NCBI GenBank assembly: GCA_021832345.1
Contig: JAKBKY010000001.1
Location: forward strand, 396,385-460,384
Direction: 5' to 3'
Length of the DNA stretch: 64,000 bases
Origin: a bacterium
GTDB taxonomy: Bacteria; Vulcanimicrobiota; Vulcanimicrobiia; Vulcanimicrobiales; Vulcanimicrobiaceae
Numbering within the stretch: position 1 is the stretch's first letter; the number at the start of each line of letters is the position of its first letter. Of the stretch, positions 16,634 to 24,788 are shown one piece after another. Below the pieces are notes generated by a model that was not told where the DNA came from, ran no database searches, and was given only the letters and a program-made list of their open reading frames with translations. The translations under genes were made by a program, and so were the position numbers.

Positions 16634-17769
16634 CGGAGTTCCTTTCGGAGACGAACATAAGCATCTGCTGCGCGCAAGACATCCTCGTCGCTTAGTCGAT
16701 CGAGCATAGCTCGGCGAGAGAGGTCGGCCAGGTCCAAGCGCAAGGCTGAGCGGTCGATTCGCGGAACGATCTGCTCGGCGTCACACTCAGCGGCAAGTCC
16801 AAAGCGCCGCCGAGCGCGCACGAGCGCATCGGCGGCGAAGAGGCGGACGGCATAGCGAGCCGCATGCGCTCGACGGAGCACACCGGCCATAGCGTCGACG
16901 TAGGCTACGTTGCTGCGTTCGTCCGGTGCGTTGAGTGAGATGGGCGGCATGCTGCGTATGTTGGCGCCGATCAAACCTAGCACCACGATGGCAAGCACGA
17001 TAAAGATCGCGACATGAACGGGTCTTGGCAACACGCTCCAAAAGCTCTCGTCAGCGACGTAGCCGTGAACGCGCTCGTCGAAGGCCACCGCTCCGTGACC
17101 TGCAAACAGATCGACGGCAAAACGTGCGTTATCAGCTCGTGCAATCCACGCATTGCCAAAGAGTTTAGGAGCGCAGATCGCAATCACCTGGCCTTTGCCG
17201 AGCGGATAGGCAATGGCGATGGACCCGTGGGCCGTTGCGAGCAGCGGAGCCGCCTTGGGTATCGCAAACCCAAAGAGGGAGCGGATGACCACTCGAGCTC
17301 GGCTGACTCCCTGCAGCAGCGGACCACGTTCAATCGGCACGGCGTTGCGACTGCGAGCGGCGATGCGCACCGTGCCGGGTACGCCGATGATCCCGGCACC
17401 GGCTCCGCCGAAGTGGGAGGACAGGAGCACCAGACGGCCGCCACCCGCAACGAACTCTTTGAGGCGAACCAAGCTCGCATGGTCGAGCGGATCGTACGGC
17501 AGACGGGCGCGCTTTTCAGGTCTCCACGTCGAGATGACCAGCGTTCGTACATTACGGGGAAGCAATCCGAGATGCGCTTGGAAACGGCTGACGGAGACAT
17601 GCTCGGCGCGCAACACCGCATAGAGAGCACGATAGCCGTTGCGCCCCGAATCGTAGGTGGAGTAGGTCGATACCTGCACCTGCCTGCCGCCTTTGCTTAT
17701 CCAACCGATCCCCACCAGCACAAGCAACGCGACCACGATGGCCACCTGTTCGAAACGGCCGAACTTCAC
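16630..17769 (-). CDS. DUF4350 domain membrane protein
   Basis: 379 aa from GTG 17769, overlapping the DUF4129 stop as GTGA. One N-terminal membrane helix (QVAIVVALLVLVGIGWI) is followed by the DUF4350 region (STYDSGRNGYRALYAVLRA, LVISTWRPEK, LKEFVAGGGRLVLLSSHF), which resembles the fold of a periplasmic sensor or glutamine-amidotransferase-like domain. A second membrane helix (AIFIVLAIVVLGLIGANI) and a helical C-terminal part with a pattern seen beside MoxR systems follow. Function unknown; position in a DUF4129-DUF4350-MoxR-DUF58 operon is typical. Confidence 0.8.
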   Translation of the reverse strand: MKFGRFEQVAIVVALLVLVGIGWISKGGRQVQVSTYSTYDSGRNGYRALYAVLRAEHVSVSRFQAHLGLLPRNVRTLVISTWRPEKRARLPYDPLDHASLVRLKEFVAGGGRLVLLSSHFGGAGAGIIGVPGTVRIAARSRNAVPIERGPLLQGVSRARVVIRSLFGFAIPKAAPLLATAHGSIAIAYPLGKGQVIAICAPKLFGNAWIARADNARFAVDLFAGHGAVAFDERVHGYVADESFWSVLPRPVHVAIFIVLAIVVLGLIGANIRSMPPISLNAPDERSNVAYVDAMAGVLRRAHAARYAVRLFAADALVRARRRFGLAAECDAEQIVPRIDRSALRLDLADLSRRAMLDRLSDEDVLRAADAYVRLRKELR

Positions 17770-18674
17770 GGCGCGGCTCCGCCGGAGAGCGTTTGTGTAA
17801 AGGCCATGCGAGCGCGTTCCCAATCTTGGGCCACAATCGGTCGCTCCATATAGGCGGCCGCAACGTACACTTCGGCAAGGGGATCAAAGCAATCTCCGAG
17901 TGCCGCGCTCTCACGGCGCAGGCGCAGACGCACGTCGCGCACGGTGGTTCCGGCTTGTGCGCTGATCGTGCCGCGCATATCCAGCGCCGCCACGGCGGCG
18001 ACAAACAGGCCTCGGACGGCTGCGGCAAAATCATTGGCCTGTGCCATTGCTTCGGCACGGCGGTAGGCCAGGTTCGGATCGACGCTCTCCAAGCTATCCG
18101 CCGTGTGCGGCAGTTTCGACAGAGGGCGCAACTGCGTGAGCAACAGACGAAGCACAACGCTCAGCACAAGGACCACGGCAGCGATAGCGATCAGCATACC
18201 GACCGATACCCGTGTGGCGACGCCGGGGTGGATCCCGTGCGTCAAGGAGTTCCATACCTGCTGCAGCCATCGCAGAAAGCGGTGCCACGCCTGCAGCCAC
18301 CACGGCGCTGGGCTTACAGCCTGCAGCTTGCGGCGTAACTGGTACCGGCCGGGGATGGAGAGTTCCACGCGAGCGATCGTCCGAGGATCGTGGGCTAGGG
18401 TCAGGCCCACCTGATCTCGCCCAGCGCGCAGGCGCGCCAGCGTTTCCGTGAAGAGGCGTTGCTGCACGGCGCGTTTTGCAGGCGGGGTGACGCGAGCGAG
18501 AGACGTGCGATTGATCTGCTCCCAGCGCGCTCGTAGCCAGCTCGGAGCGAGCAGCGCGGGACGCCCGAAGGCGGGCTGCGTCGAAACGCTCACGAGCACC
18601 GCCAGAGCGACGCCGGCGAGGATGCGCACGGCGCGATGCACCCTAGAGCGTGATCCCGCGATCGAGGAACTCAC
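17766..18674 (-). CDS. DUF4129 domain protein
   Basis: 302 aa from a GTG start. It has an N-terminal signal or membrane helix (ILAGVALAVLVSVS), a ~110-residue extracytoplasmic part, a second membrane helix (SVGMLIAIAAVVLVLSVVL) and a cytosolic DUF4129 domain (YRRAEAMAQANDFAAAVRGL to YVAAAYMERP). DUF4129 is found C-terminally in transglutaminase-like proteins and stand-alone beside MoxR operons. It is the first gene of the coupled operon. Confidence 0.75.
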   Translation of the reverse strand: MSSSIAGSRSRVHRAVRILAGVALAVLVSVSTQPAFGRPALLAPSWLRARWEQINRTSLARVTPPAKRAVQQRLFTETLARLRAGRDQVGLTLAHDPRTIARVELSIPGRYQLRRKLQAVSPAPWWLQAWHRFLRWLQQVWNSLTHGIHPGVATRVSVGMLIAIAAVVLVLSVVLRLLLTQLRPLSKLPHTADSLESVDPNLAYRRAEAMAQANDFAAAVRGLFVAAVAALDMRGTISAQAGTTVRDVRLRLRRESAALGDCFDPLAEVYVAAAYMERPIVAQDWERARMAFTQTLSGGAAP

Positions 18675-18759
18675 CGAGGGTCGAGCGAGCGCAACGCAGC
18701 GTTCAACAAATGGCCTACGGCTGCGGCATTGAACACATGGTCAATACTCCGACAGCCTC

Positions 18760-19704
18760 CTAGGACCATCGAGCGACGCCGACAGCGAGATCGACACCGT
18801 CGCGGCGAATGCGCAGATCGAAGTAGTACACCGAGAGCAGCACCGGCAAGAAACTTCCACCGAGCGTCGTCACCAGCACATTGATGAGGATCTCAAGCGG
18901 CAGGGTAGCCACTTTTGATGCCACGACCAGCGCGATCATGCCAAGACCGCCGATGGAGATCACGCTTTGCAACACGCCCCAGGCGAGCGTCAGCAGAATC
19001 GCTCGCCACCATTGGTCCCGCGCGAAGACGCGCGCAAAGCCGCGACCCAGCGCAGCGAAGACGCCCCCGTCTTCCAACGTCATGGTGCAGAGCGCGTAGG
19101 CGCCCGCCAACAACTCGAGCGGCAGCACCAGCAGAAGCGCAAGGGCCACGATTACCGCGAGGACGCCTGTCACGATCCCAAGGATCGGAAGCACATGAAA
19201 CGCCCACACGACCGCGAGGATCGCGACAACCGCGACGATGACGAAGCCGGCGTACCAGACGAGAGTAGCCAGCGTCACCAGGAGCGCCATCGCGACGCCG
19301 CGTGGCCAACGCGAGAACGCCGAACGCAGGCAACCGACCAACGTCGCCGGCTCGCCACGGTACCGTGCTGCGACGCCGATGGCACATGCTTGATAGAGCA
19401 GCGGTTGTAAGAGCAGAAACTGGACGAAACCGGTGATCACCATCGGAACGGCATCGGCGCTGAATTGCGCCGACAAGCGCCGAGCTTGCGGGGAGCCCGG
19501 ATGCGCGAGTATCGTCCCTAAGTGACCGAGAAACGCATTCCCGTGCATCTCAAAGGGGAAGACGAGCGCTGCATTGACGAGCGCAATCACCAGACCGATC
19601 CCTAAGAAGAGCCAAGCATTACGCACGTAGATCGTTACGGCGCGGTCGAAGAGCTCGCCGAGCGAAAGGGGTCGTAACGGCAGCACATCACCTAATGGTT
19701 GCAT
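18760..19704 (-). CDS. Multi-pass membrane protein of unknown function
   Basis: 314 aa. It opens with PLSLGELFDRAVTIYVRNAWLF, a start typical of YciC/DUF975-like and glycerophosphodiesterase-membrane-domain proteins, then about six hydrophobic segments. The last part (FAALGRGFARVFARDQWWR, then the helix LLTLAWGVLQSVISIGGLG) repeats the pattern of the family. No catalytic residues are visible. It lies 85 bases upstream of the DUF4129 operon on the same strand and may belong to it. Subfamily assignment is tentative. Confidence 0.7.
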   Translation of the reverse strand: MQPLGDVLPLRPLSLGELFDRAVTIYVRNAWLFLGIGLVIALVNAALVFPFEMHGNAFLGHLGTILAHPGSPQARRLSAQFSADAVPMVITGFVQFLLLQPLLYQACAIGVAARYRGEPATLVGCLRSAFSRWPRGVAMALLVTLATLVWYAGFVIVAVVAILAVVWAFHVLPILGIVTGVLAVIVALALLLVLPLELLAGAYALCTMTLEDGGVFAALGRGFARVFARDQWWRAILLTLAWGVLQSVISIGGLGMIALVVASKVATLPLEILINVLVTTLGGSFLPVLLSVYYFDLRIRRDGVDLAVGVARWS

Positions 19705-19824
19705 AGAGGTGGCCTTCTTGAGGATTTGGGCGGGCTCCTATGGCAGAAGCCGGGATGGGGCGGCTCCCGTACGCCGGAACAGCGCGCCCCACGATCACAA
19801 CTACGTAGGCTCCTTCCGATGAGC

Positions 19825-20646
19825 CTATATTGTGCCGCGGACAAAGGGTTCGATGACATGGGCGTGTTGGGGTGAAACTGCAACGTAGTTGGAGTATTCA
19901 AAATACTCTTCGTACAGGGCATAATTCAGGGTGAACAGCCCTTCGCGCTTGAGTAGGTATGTAGCGTAGCCTCGTTCTTTGAGAAACGAAAAGGCCCCAA
20001 AGAGTGTGTCGCCGGCAAGTTGCCAAGCGCGATTATACTCGAATTGAACGAGCGCGATGCGCTTGGCGTCCAAGGATTCACGCGCGCCGCGAAGGATACG
20101 GAAATCGTAGCCTTCGGCGTCGATCTTGACGAAGTCGACAGATGGCCAGTGTAGGCGGTCGATTTCCGCATCTAACGTCGTCACGGTCACCATCCGATTC
20201 TCCCCCTCGATGCGCGTGAGCCCCGGTACCAGCGAACTACCCTTCCCTGCATTGTTTTCTTCGAGAAAGCTCAGCGCCCCGGAGCGATCGCCTAGCGCAA
20301 CGTCAAAAATCTGGATCCGCGCGTCATTTGTACATCGCGACCGTAAAACGGCGAAGGCGCTCTGCGAAGGCTCATAGGCAACGAACTGCGCCTCGGGTTG
20401 GGCGAGTTGCTTCAAAGCGAGAGTCCAGTCTCCGATATTGGCGCCGACATCGATGAAATAGTGCCCCTCGCGTGCTATGAGTGTGCGCAGCCACGCTTCA
20501 CCGGTCGCCAGTGTGTCTGGGCTCTCAGCCAAGTGATACTTGATGACACATCTGCATTGGTTTCGAATTCGCACCGCTATGCGAACGAGAAACGGCGACA
20601 TCGCAACGATACGCTGAATGCGGTCGAGCGCAGTTCTCAGGCTCAA
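19825..20646 (-). CDS. FkbM family SAM-dependent methyltransferase
   Basis: 273 aa from a TTG start with a strong AAGGAG 7-8 bases upstream, which decides the start. The SAM-binding motif is FIDVGANIGDWTLALKQLA, followed by FVAYEPSQSAF (motif II acid) and the FkbM signature VDFVKIDAEGYDFRILRGA. FkbM enzymes O-methylate sugars, glycolipids or secondary metabolites. No biosynthetic cluster surrounds it here, although LPS and glycan genes are elsewhere in the window; the substrate is unknown. Confidence 0.88.
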   Translation of the reverse strand: MSLRTALDRIQRIVAMSPFLVRIAVRIRNQCRCVIKYHLAESPDTLATGEAWLRTLIAREGHYFIDVGANIGDWTLALKQLAQPEAQFVAYEPSQSAFAVLRSRCTNDARIQIFDVALGDRSGALSFLEENNAGKGSSLVPGLTRIEGENRMVTVTTLDAEIDRLHWPSVDFVKIDAEGYDFRILRGARESLDAKRIALVQFEYNRAWQLAGDTLFGAFSFLKERGYATYLLKREGLFTLNYALYEEYFEYSNYVAVSPQHAHVIEPFVRGTI

Positions 20647-21122
20647 GAGTTACTCCTTCGAAGTAGCAACACTTGCCGGCAGAGACCGACTTTGAGTCGC
20701 CCAATGCCAGCAAGCGCTATGCAATTACCGATTCGCGCCTAGGTGGCAAACGGGAACAATAGTTTGAAGTTGTACGTGCTCACCGTTCCGATTCGGTTGC
20801 TATTGATTTCTCCCGGATTGACTTCACCTGGGTGATTATCACGGTAGAGAATACCGTCAGGACCGTAGTACAGAAAGCCACCGCCCGAAGTTGTTGGAAC
20901 TGTTACGAAGTATCCAGTCGCAGTATGGAGTTACTGCCTTCGCTGGGCAAAGAAGAACTCAGAACCGCTCCTCTGCTGGAACGCCATGGGTTCAAGCTCC
21001 ACACTCAGCGCTTGATTGGCTCTCTGTGCGATTCGTTAGGCCGGTAGTTCGTCCTGCACCACGTGTTGCGCGTGCGATCGGGCAAACGGAATCGAGCGCG
21101 CAGGCGATCCGGCGACCCTACG
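20647..21122. other. 476-base stretch with only broken coding remnants
   Basis: No intact gene fits here. On the minus strand, short protein-like runs in a single frame are broken by a stop at 20931-20933 and by another stop further upstream near 21040. This suggests an old, decayed gene between the FkbM gene and the winged-helix regulator. Confidence 0.4.
20739..20930 (-). pseudogene. C-terminal remnant of an unrecognised protein
   Basis: 63 codons open up to TAG at 20741-20739, with no ATG, GTG or TTG start. The sequence reads as a plausible globular protein end (TSGGGFLYYGPDGILYRDN, then GEINSNRIGTVSTYNFKLLF). Just upstream, after an in-frame TAA, the same frame continues with ANQALSVELEPMAFQQRSGS. 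The YGPDGILY element recalls secreted or pilin-like protein ends, but no family can be named. It is either decayed or a chance open stretch. Confidence 0.35.
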
Positions 21123-21479
21123 CTATTGCGAGGTGCCGGCGGAGGGAACGGCGCGCGCCGGCGACGGCGTGCGTTTGGCGGCTCGTTGAACCTCTCGCAC
21201 GATGGCTTCCAGCGCATCGATGTACTCGACGAAACGCGCGCGTCCCGTCTCAGTGATGCGGACCATCGTCTGCGGGCGCCCGTTGCCGGTCCGCCGTTCG
21301 CTCTCGACGATCTGCTCTTCGGCCAACGCATGAAGGTGCCGATTGAGGTTGCCGTCGGTGAGGCCACAGACTTCCTGTAAGCGCGTGAACGACATCCCGG
21401 CCGCCTGGGTCACCAAAGCGCTGCAGATCGCCAGCCGTCCGCGTTCGTGAAAGACACGATCCAAACGCGTCGCACTCAT
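21123..21479 (-). CDS. Winged helix-turn-helix transcriptional regulator
   Basis: 118 aa. The pattern is that of the small winged-helix 'DNA-binding' (ArsR/MarR-like) family: LDRVFHERGRLAICSALV, TRLQEVCGLTDGNLNRHLHAL (recognition helix), then the wing RRTGNGRPQTMVRITETGR. These regulators are typically encoded next to a membrane protein whose expression they control; here the ATG overlaps that gene's stop (ATGA). Confidence 0.87.
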   Translation of the reverse strand: MSATRLDRVFHERGRLAICSALVTQAAGMSFTRLQEVCGLTDGNLNRHLHALAEEQIVESERRTGNGRPQTMVRITETGRARFVEYIDALEAIVREVQRAAKRTPSPARAVPSAGTSQ

Positions 21480-22081
21480 ACGTTACACTCCCGCTCGCGC
21501 ATCAGCATGATGCCGATAGCGATCTGTCCAAGGCCGAATCCGAGCGGCAGGACCCACCATGAAAGCGTCAGTGAGGCCGGCGCAAAGAGGAGCGCCATGC
21601 CGGCGACTAGGAAGAGCGCGGCGATCCCGACTGCACCACGTGGGATCGTCGTGCGCGAAGCCAGCAACCCGACTCCATAACAGCCGTACCAGACGCCGGG
21701 GAGCAGGTCGAAACGCCGATTCGCCACAAGCGCGAACGAGAACGCGGCGCCGAAGATGAGCGCGGGCAAGATCGATATCCCGACGGTCCGCGTCTGCCAG
21801 CGATCGCGTATACTGGCGTCGCTGACGAACCACTGCGCGATGGCTCCGTAGTTGACGAGCGCTGCCGCAGCGCAGCAAATCAGCCATATAGCGAAGTAGA
21901 TGCGCCCCTGTGCCGCCCCCATCGGCAGAGGAACGAGGACCGCTTGCACCACGCCCGCGACCAATGCAAAAGCGCCCGAGGTCGCCGCCGCGATCCCGGA
22001 GTAGCCCTTGAAGCGCTGCGAGACCGCTAAGCGCTCGCGCACCTCAGCGATATCTAACAACGCCCGTTCCAGGTCCGTCAT
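21476..22081 (-). CDS. Conserved membrane protein paired with winged-helix regulator
   Basis: 201 aa from ATG 22081. A short amphipathic N-terminus (MTDLERALLDIAEVRERLA) precedes about six membrane segments. Pairing of such six-span proteins with small winged-helix regulators is frequent in Acidobacteria-like genomes. The function is unknown; no transporter or enzyme motif is visible. Confidence 0.7.
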   Translation of the reverse strand: MTDLERALLDIAEVRERLAVSQRFKGYSGIAAATSGAFALVAGVVQAVLVPLPMGAAQGRIYFAIWLICCAAAALVNYGAIAQWFVSDASIRDRWQTRTVGISILPALIFGAAFSFALVANRRFDLLPGVWYGCYGVGLLASRTTIPRGAVGIAALFLVAGMALLFAPASLTLSWWVLPLGFGLGQIAIGIMLMRERECNV

Positions 22082-22125
22082 CAGCTTGGATGTATCACAA
22101 AGCCTGCACGGAAACAAGCTCCATC

Positions 22126-22734
22126 TTAGAGGACGCGTCGCCCTTCGAGGGCCCGAGCGAGCGTCACCTCGTCTGCATAGTCGATGTCGCCGCCGATCGG
22201 CAACCCGTAGGCCAGTCGCGTCACCGCCATCCCCAGCGGCTGCAGGAGGCGCCCGACGTAGAGAGCGGTCGCTTCGCCTTCGGCGTTCGGATTGGTCGCC
22301 AGGATAATCTCCGCCGGAGCGTCGGCACCGACGCGTTCGACGAGTTCCTTGACGCGTAACTGAGCCGGCCCGATGCCGTCCATCGGGGAGATGAGCCCAC
22401 CGAGCACGTGGTAGCGCCCCTTGTACGCTCCCGTGCGCTCGATCGCGTAGATGTCCTTCGCTTCGGCAACAACGCAGATCATCGAAGCATCTCGACGCTC
22501 GTCGCTACAGAGATCGCACGGATCGTGCTCGGTGAGCGAGTAGCAGGTCGTACAGAGATGCACCTTATCTTTAACGGCTAGAATCGCTTCAGCCAACGCC
22601 TGGGCCTCATGCCGCGGACGATTGAGCAGATAGAAAACCAGCCGCGCGGCCGTCTTCGGCCCGATGGTCGGCAGCTTTGAAAACTCGTTAATCAGCGCTG
22701 CCACCGGTTCGGCAATCGCTCGAGGCACCGGCAC
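22126..22734 (-). CDS. recR: Recombination protein RecR
   Basis: 202 aa, usual length. The helix-hairpin-helix (FSKLPTIGPKTAARLVFYLL), a four-cysteine zinc finger (CTTC ... CDLC) and the TOPRIM domain (MICVVAEAKDIYAIE, LATNPNAEGEATALY) appear in order, and the C-terminal RLAYGLPIGGDIDYADEVTL is diagnostic. RecR works with RecF/RecO to load RecA at gaps. GTG start at 22734. The order dnaX-ybaB-recR is classical. Confidence 0.97.
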   Translation of the reverse strand: MPVPRAIAEPVAALINEFSKLPTIGPKTAARLVFYLLNRPRHEAQALAEAILAVKDKVHLCTTCYSLTEHDPCDLCSDERRDASMICVVAEAKDIYAIERTGAYKGRYHVLGGLISPMDGIGPAQLRVKELVERVGADAPAEIILATNPNAEGEATALYVGRLLQPLGMAVTRLAYGLPIGGDIDYADEVTLARALEGRRVL

Positions 22735-22751
22735 GAGAGGGCTCGCGCCGC

Positions 22752-23063
22752 CTACGTCAGCCCGGGGATGCGCAAGCCACCGGTCACGGCCGACATACGG
22801 CGACTCGACTCTTCGGTGGATTTTCGCAAGGCGTCATTGACGGCAACGGTGATGAGATCTTCCAGCGTTTCAACATCTTGTGGATCTACCGCCGCCGGCG
22901 CGATCTTCACTGCGTTCAAGCGCTGATCGCAGGTCATCTCGACGGTGACGCTTCCGCCTCCCGCGGTGCCGGTGACCATCGTCGCGGCAAGCTCTTCTTG
23001 AGCGCGCGCCATCTCGCTTTGCATGCGCTTCATCTGCGCGAGGAGCTGGGCTTGGTTCATCAT
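22752..23063 (-). CDS. ybaB: YbaB/EbfC family nucleoid-associated protein
   Basis: 103 aa. It starts NQAQLLAQMKRMQSEMARAQEEL and carries GTAGGGSVTVEMTCDQRLNAVKI, the YbaB core. The dimeric DNA-binding protein is encoded between dnaX and recR in most bacteria. The start overlaps the dnaX stop as ATGA (a second ATG follows at once). Confidence 0.95.
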   Translation of the reverse strand: MMNQAQLLAQMKRMQSEMARAQEELAATMVTGTAGGGSVTVEMTCDQRLNAVKIAPAAVDPQDVETLEDLITVAVNDALRKSTEESSRRMSAVTGGLRIPGLT

Positions 23064-24649
23064 GCTTCGGGTATCCGTTCGGTGAGGTACGTGAGCAGGA
23101 GGGTGGCGTCTTCGGCACCATCCTCTCCATTCGCTGCAGCGGAGCTCGTTTCGTCCGGCTCGGCCCGCGGCACTTGCGCCCGCGGCGGCGCCGGCACGCC
23201 ACTCTCCACGACGAGTTGCACGCGCATCGCCGCACCGAGCACATCTGCAATCGCGCTTTCCAACAACGGCAGATGCTCGCGCAGAGCCTGATGGCTCCAG
23301 CTATCGGGAAGTTTTAGAATGACCGCACCGCGCTCGACGCCGTCGATCTGTGCTCGCGAGAGAGGGGCTCGCAGTGATTGGCGTTCACTCTCGACCTTTC
23401 CGCGAATCGACTTCCATCCGGCGCGGACTCGCTGCAGCGTGACCTCGCCGCTGCGCGGCGCGGGCGCCGTGACCATCGGCTCGGCATGGGGCGACGGTGC
23501 CCGACGGGCCGACGATGCAGGCCGGGCAGGCGTCGGGGCTGGGCTCGGTGCGGGCGGCGATGCCTCCTCACCGGCGAGGACGAAACGAAGCAGCGCCGTC
23601 TCAAGCTCCAAGCGTGGATTGCCGGAGTTCCGCGCTAACGCCACGGCGTCTGCCAAAAGACGTAGCGCGCGGACACCGGTCGCTTGCGTCATCGCCGGGG
23701 CTCGTTCCGAGGCGCGAGCGGCATCCTGCGGCGCCAGATCGCGGGCGAGCAACTCCGGATCGATCCGCGCCACCAGCACGTTGCGAAACTCCGCGATCAG
23801 CGCGCGACCGAGGACCAGCATGTCGGCACCGGCGTCGGCCGCTTCGTCGACGAGCCGAAGGGCCTGACCGGCGTCCTCGGCCAGGAGCGCATCCATCAAC
23901 GGCCCGGCGAAGTTGCGCCCCGTCGCCCCAAAGGCGAGGTCGAGGGTCGCCGCCGTGATCGACGCGCCGGGGTCGGCAAAGGAGGCCACCTGTTCGAGCA
24001 TGGTGAGCGCGTCGCGCAGGCCGCCGTCTGCGCGGTAGGCGATCGCGGCCAGCGCCGCAGCCTCGATGGGAATCTGCTCTGCCCGAGCGATCGTCTCCAT
24101 GCGTTCGATCATCACCGGAATCGGAATGCGGCGAAATGCATAGCGCTGACACCGCGAGAGGATCGTGACCGGTAACTTCTCGGGCTCGGTGGTCGCCAGG
24201 ATAAAGAGCGCGTGGGCGGGCGGCTCCTCGAGCGTCTTCAAGAAGGCGTTTGCGCCTTCTTTGGTGAGCATGTGCGCCTCATCGATGATGTAGATCTTCA
24301 TCCGCATCGCGGCCGGTGCGAACTTTACGGCATCGCGCAGGGCGCGAATCTCGTCGATTCCGCGGTTACTGGCAGCATCGATCTCCAAGACATCGAGCGC
24401 CGTCCCCGCAAGCATCGAGAGGCAGAACGGGCAACTGTTATCCGGCGCGGCCGTCGGACCGTTGACGCAGTTGACGCAACGGGCGAGAATCTTGGCAGCG
24501 GAGGTCTTCCCGGAGCCGCGCGGCCCGGAGAAGAGATAGGCGTGGGCCAGTTTTCCGCTCCCCAGGGCACTGGCCAGGGTGCGAACCACCGCGTCCTGCC
24601 CGACCAGGTCCGCGAAGCTTGCGGGACGCCACGTACGATAGAGCGACAC
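23060..24649 (-). CDS. dnaX: DNA polymerase III subunit gamma/tau
   Basis: 529 aa. Clamp-loader ATPase with Walker A GPRGSGKTS (42-50), a zinc module C58/C61/C73/C76 (CVNCVNG ... CPFC), Walker B DEAHML and the arginine-finger SRCQRYAF. The Ala/Pro-rich linker after about residue 360 and a C-terminal domain with VERGAVILKLPDSWSHQALR indicate a tau-type protein. GTG start at 24649. No slippery A6 tract was noticed, so a separate gamma form is not predicted. Confidence 0.96.
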   Translation of the reverse strand: MSLYRTWRPASFADLVGQDAVVRTLASALGSGKLAHAYLFSGPRGSGKTSAAKILARCVNCVNGPTAAPDNSCPFCLSMLAGTALDVLEIDAASNRGIDEIRALRDAVKFAPAAMRMKIYIIDEAHMLTKEGANAFLKTLEEPPAHALFILATTEPEKLPVTILSRCQRYAFRRIPIPVMIERMETIARAEQIPIEAAALAAIAYRADGGLRDALTMLEQVASFADPGASITAATLDLAFGATGRNFAGPLMDALLAEDAGQALRLVDEAADAGADMLVLGRALIAEFRNVLVARIDPELLARDLAPQDAARASERAPAMTQATGVRALRLLADAVALARNSGNPRLELETALLRFVLAGEEASPPAPSPAPTPARPASSARRAPSPHAEPMVTAPAPRSGEVTLQRVRAGWKSIRGKVESERQSLRAPLSRAQIDGVERGAVILKLPDSWSHQALREHLPLLESAIADVLGAAMRVQLVVESGVPAPPRAQVPRAEPDETSSAAANGEDGAEDATLLLTYLTERIPEA

Positions 24650-24724
24650 CCGGTGGGACTACGCAGCCGCGTTTGGCTGAGCCTGCCCAGGGGTACATCG
24701 TTTATGCGTGGATCTTTACCCCCT

Positions 24725-24743
24725 TTCTACCGGTAGGGTAGAA
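24725..24743. promoter_or_regulatory. Inverted repeat in the dnaX-recQ divergent promoter region
   Basis: TTCTACC (24725-24731) and GGTAGAA (24737-24743) form perfect 7-bp arms around GGTAG; within it CTACCGGTAG (24727-24736) is also a palindrome. It lies 45 bases before recQ and about 75 before dnaX, where an operator would be expected. No known binding consensus was matched. Confidence 0.35.
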
Positions 24744-24788
24744 TCGGGTGTTCTTTCGGCAGACGCGCACGTGAGTAGGCGACGATAG

